Below are positions 1 to 5,732 of a stretch of DNA of 7,733 nt, piece after piece. A model generated the notes under the pieces. That model searched no databases, was not told where the DNA came from, and worked only from the letters and a program-made list of their open reading frames with translations. Source of the stretch: Candidatus Cloacimonadota bacterium (GTDB taxonomy: Bacteria; Cloacimonadota; Cloacimonadia; Cloacimonadales; TCS61); contig JAQICU010000160.1 in NCBI GenBank assembly GCA_027858325.1, positions 1 to 7,733 on the forward strand, given 5' to 3'. The position numbers and the translations under genes were made by a program. The number at the start of each line of letters is the position of its first letter. Positions within the stretch are counted from its first letter, which is position 1.

Positions 1-918
1 GTAAATGGGGATGTAAATATTTCTGGAGTAATAGATGCTGTCGGCTCAAGGGAAAATGGTACTTTTTCTTTGGTGGAATCCACTTTGTCGCATACGAGTG
101 CTCATAATTCAATTCTTCATATCCAAAATGCTTCCGACGATCCAGTTTCTGAGGCTAATATACAATTTGCTGCAGGTTCTCCTGCACATGGAAGAGCTAC
201 CATTTCAGCCACACATGATGTTTCAGCGGGATTATATAATGGAAATTTGAATTTAGAAGTTCGATATGGAACAACAAATTATCGGAAAGCAATAACTATG
301 CGTTCAAGTGGTAAAGTGGGTATTGGTAATGAAGATCCTTCCGAAAAGCTTTCGGTTTCAGGCATGGTCGAAAGTACAACTGGAGGATTTAAATTCCCAG
401 ACGGGACAATACAGACAACAGCTTCAACCGGAAGCACTACATATTACATTGGAGAAAGCTATGGTGGTGGAATTATATTTTGGTTGGATGCCTCTGGTCA
501 GCATGGCTTAATAGCAGCCACAACAGATCAAAGTACAGGTATTCAATGGTACAATGGTACTTATCGTTATACAGGAACAACTAGTGATGGTTTGTATGCA
601 GGTGCAATGAATACAGCACTTATAGTAGCCACACAAATAGCAGATAACCAAACAGGAAATTTTGCCGCAAAAGTTTGCGCAGATTATTCAGTAATAGTTG
701 GGGGTGTTACTTATGGCGACTGGTACTTACCTTCAAAATATGAACTCAATTTACTATATCTGCAAAAAACTGCGGTTGGTGATTTTGCTGATAACTACTA
801 TTGGAGTTCTACTGAGAACCTTAATCTCCTCGCACGGATTCAGAACTTCCTTGATGGCACTCAGACCAACGCCAGTAAGTACTTCACATTCTATGTGCGT
901 GCTATTCGGGCTTTTTAA
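1..918 (+). CDS. Secreted fibre-like protein with C-terminal Lcl_C (DUF1566) domain, 5' end missing
   Basis: The frame is open from base 1 and stops with TAA at 916-918, so 305 residues of a longer protein are present. The TTG at 70 is an internal codon, not a start, because coding sense continues upstream of it. Seen in order, numbering from the window edge: a beta-rich stretch; a VGIG(N)xxPxxxLxVxG motif at about residues 106-121, typical of phage-tail-fibre-like stalks; a GFKFPDGTIQTTA motif at 129-141; then an Lcl_C/DUF1566-type domain from about 150 to the end. The last is marked by GGGIIFW, WYLPSKYELNLLY (241 onward), YWSSTE (267 onward) and a terminal VRAIRAF. Lcl_C is named after the C-terminal domain of the Legionella collagen-like adhesin; its exact role here is unknown. 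Unlike the three following genes it has no S74 chaperone. The missing N-terminus probably carries a signal peptide and perhaps the same N-module as its neighbours (inference). Surface or secreted location is inferred. Confidence 0.85.
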   Translation, partial: VNGDVNISGVIDAVGSRENGTFSLVESTLSHTSAHNSILHIQNASDDPVSEANIQFAAGSPAHGRATISATHDVSAGLYNGNLNLEVRYGTTNYRKAITMRSSGKVGIGNEDPSEKLSVSGMVESTTGGFKFPDGTIQTTASTGSTTYYIGESYGGGIIFWLDASGQHGLIAATTDQSTGIQWYNGTYRYTGTTSDGLYAGAMNTALIVATQIADNQTGNFAAKVCADYSVIVGGVTYGDWYLPSKYELNLLYLQKTAVGDFADNYYWSSTENLNLLARIQNFLDGTQTNASKYFTFYVRAIRAF

Positions 919-942
919 AATTAATAAAGAAAATTATTGTAG

Positions 943-963
943 GGATAGCTTACCAAGCTGTCC
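943..963 (+). terminator. Possible weak terminator hairpin between the Lcl_C gene and the first S74 gene
   Basis: GGATAGCTT (943-951) and AAGCTGTCC (955-963) pair over 9 bp with one G-T wobble around an ACC loop. A run of five T follows at 971-975, after a spacer of several A/T bases. The stem is short and the T-run is not adjacent, so termination would be partial at best. It could also simply separate the two messages or protect an end. Confidence 0.35.
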
Positions 964-975
964 GAATAAATTTTT

Positions 976-982
976 AAAGGAG
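976..982 (+). promoter_or_regulatory. Ribosome binding site fixing the start at 989
   Basis: AAAGGAG lies 6 bases before ATG 989. The same frame is open further upstream into the Lcl_C gene, but only the ATG at 989 has a Shine-Dalgarno sequence and is followed by a proper signal peptide. Confidence 0.75.
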
Positions 983-988
983 AGAGTT

Positions 989-2689
989 ATGAAAAAAACA
1001 TTTATCATCATTTTACTTTTTACCTCATTGTGTTTATGGGCACAGATACCCCAAACAATTGACTACCAGGGCAGACTTGCAGATAGTGATGGGAACTACC
1101 TTAACGTGGCAGTCACAGTGAATTTTTTGATCTATAATGCAGAAACGGGCGGAACTTTGCTCTGGAATGAATCACAGGATGTATCCATGTCTAATGGCAT
1201 TTTTCATGTTCAACTCGGTTCGGCAGTTACTTTCCCAACCGATCTTTTTGCTGGTGCAGGCCGATGGCTTGAACTGGTGGTGGGAGGAGAGACACTTTCA
1301 CCTCGTACAGCTATTGCAAGCGTTCCTTATGCCATTAAAGCAGAAGATGCCGATTTGCTTGGCGGATTGAATTCAAGCAGTTTTGCGCTTTCGGCTCATA
1401 ATCATGCCGCATCTAACATAACCAGCGGAACGCTAGATACAGGTCGGTATAGTGCGTATTCAGATCTGTCTGCAGAGGGATATCTGAACAACAATTCTAG
1501 TATAGATTTGCTCACCCGTGATCAGGGTGACACTCGCTGGATAAATACTACGGGTGATACAATGACAGGTGACCTAATAGTGCAGAGCAATGTTGGTATT
1601 GGGACAGTTACTCCTGATGCAAACCTGCATGTTGAAGGCAGCATTAAAATAGTTGATGGCAGCCAGGGTGCAAGCAAGGTTCTCACTTCCGATGTAGATG
1701 GAGTTGCCTCATGGCAGACACTGCCTGCCGGTGGTGACATCACAGCCATTACAGCCGGCACAGGTTTAAATGGCGGTGGAACTTCCGGCGATGTGACTTT
1801 AAATGTGGATGTCCCTCTTAACTTGATCGGAAATTTGAATCCACCAAATAGCGTTTTCAAGGCTGAAAATACTCTTTCTGGTTATGCTGTTTATGGTTCT
1901 GCTGGTTACTGGGAAAATTATGGTTTTTTAGGTTCAGGTAATTATGGTGTTTATGGTAAAAATAATTTTGAAGGTAATTATGGTTTTTTAGGTTCAACGA
2001 CTTATGGAGTTTATGGGAAAGATAACAGTAGCGAAAATTATGGTTCATTAGGTTCAGATAATTCTGGTGTAGATGGGCATAATTCTGGAATCACCGGTTT
2101 TGGTGGTTCTTTTACGGGAGGGCAGTTTGCTGTTCATGGCAGCGTATATCCAGATGGACAGACAACTTCTTACGGAGTATATGGCCTAGTTATTGATGTT
2201 TCAGGTTCAAGTGCTACTCATGGAATTTTTGGTGGTGCTTCTGGTGGTTATATAAATTATGCTGGATATTTCAGTGGTAATGTTCATTATACCGGAACAT
2301 TAACTGGTCCTTCTGATGAACGCTTAAAAGAAAATGTGCAGCCATTTGAGCATGCACTTTCCAAAATAAAGCTAATGAATGTGCATACTTTTAATTTCAA
2401 ACAAATGGCAGAAGAAAAACAATTTTCACTGCCGGAAGGTGAGCAGATAGGTCTGATAGCCCAGGAACTGGAAGAAATTCTTCCACAGCTCGTATCAGAT
2501 GAAGTTCATGCTTTTGACAGAAACAGAGGCATAGAAGGTGCAGAAAGAGATGAAGAAAAAATCGAATATAAAGGGATAAATTATATCGGTCTTATTCCGG
2601 TGCTAATAGAAGCTATAAAAGAATTAAACACTCAAAACGAAGTACAACAAAGACAGATCGATGAACTATTAAGATCAGCCGGTAAATAA
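989..2689 (+). CDS. Secreted fibre-like protein with peptidase S74 self-cleaving chaperone domain (paralogue 1)
   Basis: This is a 566-residue protein. Residues 1-18 form a Sec signal peptide ending LWA, with cleavage likely before Q19. Residues 19 to about 115 are the shared N-module (IPQTIDYQGRLADSDG ... PRTAIASVPYAIKAE), a common export-associated domain of unknown function. After it come an LGGLNSSSFA/SAHNH linker, tail-fibre-like motifs (RWINTTGDTMTGDL, then VGIGTVTPDANLHVEGSI from 202), the shared GDITAITAGTGLNGGG block from 249, and a Gly/Tyr-rich middle with three 20-residue repeats (310-369). The shared NYAGYFSGN segment follows. From S442 the C-terminal 125 residues match the S74 intramolecular chaperone: SDERLK places Ser442 and Lys447 five apart, as in the catalytic dyad of phage endosialidases and MYRF, and GEQIGLIAQELEEILP and EYKGINYIGLIPVLIEAIKEL follow. 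In this family the chaperone aids trimer folding and then cuts itself off just before the Ser. Surface fibre or adhesin function is inferred. It is the longest of the three paralogues. Confidence 0.9.
   Translation: MKKTFIIILLFTSLCLWAQIPQTIDYQGRLADSDGNYLNVAVTVNFLIYNAETGGTLLWNESQDVSMSNGIFHVQLGSAVTFPTDLFAGAGRWLELVVGGETLSPRTAIASVPYAIKAEDADLLGGLNSSSFALSAHNHAASNITSGTLDTGRYSAYSDLSAEGYLNNNSSIDLLTRDQGDTRWINTTGDTMTGDLIVQSNVGIGTVTPDANLHVEGSIKIVDGSQGASKVLTSDVDGVASWQTLPAGGDITAITAGTGLNGGGTSGDVTLNVDVPLNLIGNLNPPNSVFKAENTLSGYAVYGSAGYWENYGFLGSGNYGVYGKNNFEGNYGFLGSTTYGVYGKDNSSENYGSLGSDNSGVDGHNSGITGFGGSFTGGQFAVHGSVYPDGQTTSYGVYGLVIDVSGSSATHGIFGGASGGYINYAGYFSGNVHYTGTLTGPSDERLKENVQPFEHALSKIKLMNVHTFNFKQMAEEKQFSLPEGEQIGLIAQELEEILPQLVSDEVHAFDRNRGIEGAERDEEKIEYKGINYIGLIPVLIEAIKELNTQNEVQQRQIDELLRSAGK
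1921..2090 (+). repeat. Tandem 60-bp (20-residue) repeats in the middle of paralogue 1
   Basis: Units begin at 1921, 1981 and 2041, exactly 60 bp apart. A weaker preceding match around 1881-1895 (GYAVYG) may be a degenerate unit. The first two units share TGGTTTTTTAGGTTCA and the third has TGGTTCATTAGGTTCA. At protein level the unit is NYGxLGSxxxGVxGxxx, starting at residues 310, 330 and 350, with drift in the third copy. Such Gly/Tyr periodicity suggests a repeated beta structure in a fibre stalk. Unequal exchange between units could change its length. Confidence 0.85.
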
Positions 2690-2721
2690 TAATGTAGTCC
2701 TAAATAAATACAAAATAAAAT

Positions 2722-2727
2722 GGAGGT
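2722..2727 (+). promoter_or_regulatory. Ribosome binding site deciding the start at 2732
   Basis: GGAGGT precedes ATG 2732 by 4 bases (5 from GGAGG). An in-frame ATG at 2720 overlaps this Shine-Dalgarno sequence and has none of its own, and starting there would add MEVV before the lysines of the signal peptide. The start at 2732 gives MKKLF, matching both sister genes. Confidence 0.8.
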
Positions 2728-2731
2728 CGTT

Positions 2732-4228
2732 ATGAAAAAATTATTCATCATCTTTTTACTTTTTACCTCGTTGTGCTTATGGGCACAGAATGTACCGCAA
2801 ACCATCGATTACCAAGTCAGGCTTGCCGATAGTGATGGGAACTACCTTAACGTAGTAGTCACAGTGAATTTTTTGATCTATAATGTAGAAACCGGTGGAA
2901 CTGCACTTTGGAGTGAAACACAGGATGTTTCCTGTGCAAATGGTGTCTTTCATGTTCAATTAGGTTCGGTAACTCCTTTACCAGGTACTCTTTTTGATAT
3001 TGCTTCTCCCTGGTTGGAACTAATTGTAGGTGGAGAGACACTTGTACCTCGTACAGCTATCGCCAGCGTTCCTTTTGCCATCAAAGCAGAAACTGCCTAC
3101 TCATTAGACGATATGGGTTCCGGTTCCGGTTTGGATGCCGACCTGCTGGATGGCTTGAACTCAACTTATTTTATGCCGGCAACTACAACCTGGGGCGATA
3201 TTACAGCCGTTACAGCCGGCACAGGTTTGAATGGCGGCGGTACATCTGGTGCTGTAACAGTAAATGTAGATGTTCCCTTAAACCTCACAGGAAGTATTGC
3301 CCTCCCAAATGGTGTTATCAAAGGTGAAAATACCAGTAATGGATCGGGTGTTTATGGAAAAAATACCAGTAGCGGTAATTATGGTTATTTAGGTGCATCT
3401 AATATAGCAGTTTATGGAAGAAACAACATAAATGGGGGACATGCTGTTTTTGGTTATAATACTACTACTACTACAGGTGCTGGTGTTTCTGGCCATAGCT
3501 TAGGTTACTATGGCGGTTACTTTACTTCAAGTTCTTCAAGTGCCTATACGCATGTTGTTCATGCTGAATTCTTAGGTACTGGTGCTTATAATTTCAAAGC
3601 TGTTTATGGCAAAGCAAGACCCACAGATGGGGCGGGTACAGGTGGATTTTTTGAAGGAGGCCATGCTGGTGTTGAAGGAAAAGTGCTCCCATCAGGAAGT
3701 AGCACTTATTATGGAATATATGGCCGTGTTAGTGGTGGTACAGGCGTAAATGTTGCAGTTTTTGGAGGTGCCTATGATGGTAACATTAACTATGCCGGGT
3801 ATTTTGCAGGTAATTTAGCATATACAGGAATACTCATCAATGCATCCGACGCACGTTTCAAAGAAAATGTACGACCATTCGCAAATGCACTATCCAAAAT
3901 AAAACTGATGAACGTGCATACATATTACTATAAGCAAATGGAAGCAGAAAAAAAATTAGGATTTCCAGAAGGTGAACAGATTGGTCTAATAGCACAAGAG
4001 CTGGAAGAAATTCTTCCTGAGCTGGTTTCGGAAAATGTTCATGGCTACGATAAAAATGAAGGTATCGAAGGTGCAGAAATAGATATGGAACAGATTGAAT
4101 ATAAAGGCATAAATTATATCGGTCTTATTCCGGTGTTAATAGAAGCTATACAAGAGCAGCAAAAACAACACGAAGAGCAGCAAGAGCAGATAGAAAAGCT
4201 GCAACAACAAATAAGGGAATTGAAATAG
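2732..4228 (+). CDS. Secreted fibre-like protein with peptidase S74 self-cleaving chaperone domain (paralogue 2)
   Basis: This is a 498-residue protein following the previous gene after only 42 bases, so probably co-transcribed. Residues 1-18 are a signal peptide nearly identical to that of its sisters (FLLFTSLCLWA). The shared N-module runs to about 120, then a DMGSGSGLDADLLDGLNSTY linker and the shared GDITAVTAGTGLNGGG block from 155. The middle (about 184-350) is its own: one YGVYGKN/NYGYLGAS unit resembling the repeats of paralogue 1, a Thr run (NTTTTTGAG), and a long Ser/Gly/Tyr stretch. The segment NINYAGYFAGNLAYTG precedes the S74 domain. Ser372 and Lys377 sit in SDARFK, so the dyad spacing is kept although the surrounding residues differ from the SDERLK of the other two, and the usual preceding Gly-Pro is replaced by Asn-Ala. 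GEQIGLIAQELEEILPELV and EYKGINYIGLIPVLIEAI follow. The last 25 or so residues are a Gln/Glu-rich coiled coil. Self-cleavage would release 127 residues (family knowledge). Surface fibre role is inferred. Confidence 0.9.
   Translation: MKKLFIIFLLFTSLCLWAQNVPQTIDYQVRLADSDGNYLNVVVTVNFLIYNVETGGTALWSETQDVSCANGVFHVQLGSVTPLPGTLFDIASPWLELIVGGETLVPRTAIASVPFAIKAETAYSLDDMGSGSGLDADLLDGLNSTYFMPATTTWGDITAVTAGTGLNGGGTSGAVTVNVDVPLNLTGSIALPNGVIKGENTSNGSGVYGKNTSSGNYGYLGASNIAVYGRNNINGGHAVFGYNTTTTTGAGVSGHSLGYYGGYFTSSSSSAYTHVVHAEFLGTGAYNFKAVYGKARPTDGAGTGGFFEGGHAGVEGKVLPSGSSTYYGIYGRVSGGTGVNVAVFGGAYDGNINYAGYFAGNLAYTGILINASDARFKENVRPFANALSKIKLMNVHTYYYKQMEAEKKLGFPEGEQIGLIAQELEEILPELVSENVHGYDKNEGIEGAEIDMEQIEYKGINYIGLIPVLIEAIQEQQKQHEEQQEQIEKLQQQIRELK
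2868..2943 (+). repeat. 76-bp segment identical to 4550-4625 (N-module of paralogues 2 and 3)
   Basis: Read base by base, 2868-2943 equals 4550-4625 with no difference, including synonymous positions. The next base differs and the match then resumes for several tens of bases. It encodes the FLIYNVETGGTALW to SCANG part of the N-module. Such silent-site identity points to recent duplication or gene conversion. Confidence 0.9.
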
Positions 4229-4416
4229 CAATATCTTGCCAAAATGATTTGTAAAATATTTTTTATGAATGTCGTTGATGGGATTATAAAAAATGATCTA
4301 TAATTTCGAAATCAAGTTTTTTAATCGTTACTATCGCAAAATGGATATATCATGCTGTTGATGCAGAAGTTCCAGTATGATACTTGAAGGTATTAATTAA
4401 CTAATAGGAGATCGTT
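4229..4416 (+). promoter_or_regulatory. 188-bp gap before paralogue 3, with a candidate sigma70-type promoter
   Basis: This is the only long gap inside the array; the other gaps are 42 to 80 bases. It is strongly AT-rich and I see no gene in it. A perfect TATAAT lies at 4299-4304 with TTGATG at 4275-4280, 18 bases apart (four of six matches to TTGACA). Transcription would begin near 4311, leaving a leader of about 105 bases. TATAAT-like words occur by chance in such AT-rich sequence, and promoters of this bacterial group may differ, so the call is tentative. It suggests paralogue 3 can be expressed on its own. Confidence 0.35.
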
Positions 4417-5652
4417 ATGAAAAACTTATTTATCATCATTTTACTTTTTACCTCGTTGTGCTTATGGGCACATATACCCCAAACAATTGACTACCAAGGC
4501 AGACTTGCTGATAGTGATGGGAACTACCTTAACGTGGTAGTCACATTAGATTTTTTGATCTATAATGTAGAAACCGGTGGAACTGCACTTTGGAGTGAAA
4601 CACAGGATGTTTCCTGTGCAAATGGAGTCTTTCATGTTCAATTAGGTTCGGTAACTCCTTTACCGGGTGCCCTTTTTGATATTGCTGCTCCCTGGTTGGA
4701 ACTGGTTGTAGGTGGAGAGACACTTGCGCCTCGTTCAGCTATTGCCAGCGTTCCATATGCCATTAAAGCCGAAACTGCCTACTCATTAGATGATATGGGT
4801 TCCGGCTCAGGTCTTGATGCTGACCTTTTGGATGGCTATAACTCAACTTACTTTATGCCTGCCTCTACAACCTGGGGTGATATTACAGCCGTTACAGCCG
4901 GCACAGGTTTAAATGGTGGTGGAACTTCCGGTGCTGTAACCTTAAATGTGGATGTACCATTAAATCTCCCAGGAAGTATACATGCCACAACATCAAGTAG
5001 TTATGGTGTCTTTGGAGAATACACTGGTGCAGGTGATCAGTATGGCGTTAAAGGTGAAAGCATGACCCAAGATTGGTATGGTATTGGTGGTCGATTTATA
5101 GGTGGATATCATGGTGTTGAGGGCTATAATATTCCCACAGGAAGTTATAGTTACACTGGAGTACGTGGTTATGTATCCGGAGGGTCAGGTACAAATTATG
5201 CAGTTTATGGCTATAGTACTGGTACTGGCACTAATTATGCTGGTTATTTTTCTGGTAATCTTCGTTATACTGGAACACTCTCAGGTCCCTCTGATGAACG
5301 CTTAAAAGAAAATATCCAACCATTAGAGCTAGCTTTATCTAAAATTATGCAAATGAAAGTACATACTTATAATTATGTTCAAATGGAAGAAGAAAAGCAA
5401 TTTGCACTTCCTGAGGGTGAACAGATAGGCCTGATAGCACAAGAGCTGGAAGAGATCCTGCCGGGTCTGGTGGATGATAATGTTCATTCTTATGACAAAA
5501 ATGAGGGTGTAGACGGTGCTGAAAAAGATGTTGAAACTATTGAATATAAAGGAATAAATTATATTGGTCTTATTCCTGTATTAATTGAAGCCATGCAAGA
5601 ACAGCAAAAGCAGATAGAAGAGCTGCAACAACAACTAAAGGAATTGAAATAA
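4417..5652 (+). CDS. Secreted fibre-like protein with peptidase S74 self-cleaving chaperone domain (paralogue 3)
   Basis: At 411 residues this is the shortest paralogue. TAGGAG at 4405-4410, 6 bases upstream, supports ATG 4417. Residues 1-18 are the signal peptide (ILLFTSLCLWA), cleaved probably before H19. The shared N-module, DMGSGSGLDADLLDGYNSTY linker and GDITAVTAGTGLNGGG block (from 154) are very close to paralogue 2. The middle (about 183-280) is short and distinct: SSSYGVFGEYTGAGDQYGV, a YGIGGRFIGGYHGVEGY stretch and a YAVYGYSTGTGTNYAGYF end, without the 20-residue repeats of paralogue 1. The S74 domain starts at Ser292 with Lys297 in SDERLK, preceded by Gly-Pro as in paralogue 1. GEQIGLIAQELEEILPGLV and EYKGINYIGLIPVLIEAM follow, then a short Gln/Glu coiled coil. 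Predicted self-cleavage releases 120 residues. The N-terminal part resembles paralogue 2 while the cleavage site resembles paralogue 1, so the gene looks mosaic. Surface fibre role is inferred. Confidence 0.9.
   Translation: MKNLFIIILLFTSLCLWAHIPQTIDYQGRLADSDGNYLNVVVTLDFLIYNVETGGTALWSETQDVSCANGVFHVQLGSVTPLPGALFDIAAPWLELVVGGETLAPRSAIASVPYAIKAETAYSLDDMGSGSGLDADLLDGYNSTYFMPASTTWGDITAVTAGTGLNGGGTSGAVTLNVDVPLNLPGSIHATTSSSYGVFGEYTGAGDQYGVKGESMTQDWYGIGGRFIGGYHGVEGYNIPTGSYSYTGVRGYVSGGSGTNYAVYGYSTGTGTNYAGYFSGNLRYTGTLSGPSDERLKENIQPLELALSKIMQMKVHTYNYVQMEEEKQFALPEGEQIGLIAQELEEILPGLVDDNVHSYDKNEGVDGAEKDVETIEYKGINYIGLIPVLIEAMQEQQKQIEELQQQLKELK
4550..4625 (+). repeat. 76-bp segment identical to 2868-2943
   Basis: This is the second copy of the exact match in the N-module of paralogues 2 and 3. 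Identity falls away in the middle of both genes, so the homology is patchy rather than uniform. Confidence 0.9.
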
Positions 5653-5658
5653 ATAATC

Positions 5659-5688
5659 CGCCTATTCCGGCAACTACCGGATAGGGCG
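5659..5688 (+). terminator. Strong GC-rich hairpin after the S74 array, without a T-run
   Basis: Left arm 5659-5670 (CGCCTATTCCGG) and right arm 5677-5688 (CCGGATAGGGCG) pair around a CAACTA loop, with either a small internal mismatch or one bulged base per arm. It starts a few bases after the stop codon of paralogue 3. What follows is AGATAGTCCCCC rather than a T tract, so it is not a classical intrinsic terminator. It may mark a 3' end, slow 3' decay, or act in the leader of the next gene. In an otherwise AT-rich region its GC content stands out. Confidence 0.45.
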
Positions 5689-5732
5689 AGATAGTCCCCC
5701 AACGTTAAAACTACGGAGGACAAGGAGAAAAT

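Noticed and set aside
70..72. TTG as start of the Lcl_C gene
   Set aside because: The frame stays open with sensible sequence (NGDVNISGVI) to the window edge, and there is no ribosome binding site before it.
698..988. Upstream extension of the first S74 frame into the Lcl_C gene
   Set aside because: It overlaps the real 3' end of the Lcl_C gene in another frame and would bury the signal peptide; ATG 989 has a good ribosome binding site.
989..1045. Lipoprotein signal around Cys15 of the S74 proteins (TSLC)
   Set aside because: Leu precedes the Cys where lipoboxes need Gly, Ala or Ser; a standard signal-peptidase I site after LWA fits better.
1..5652. Prophage tail-fibre region
   Set aside because: S74 and VGIG motifs occur in phages, but every complete protein has a Sec signal peptide, and there are no capsid, tail, integrase or lysis genes; bacterial secreted proteins fit better.
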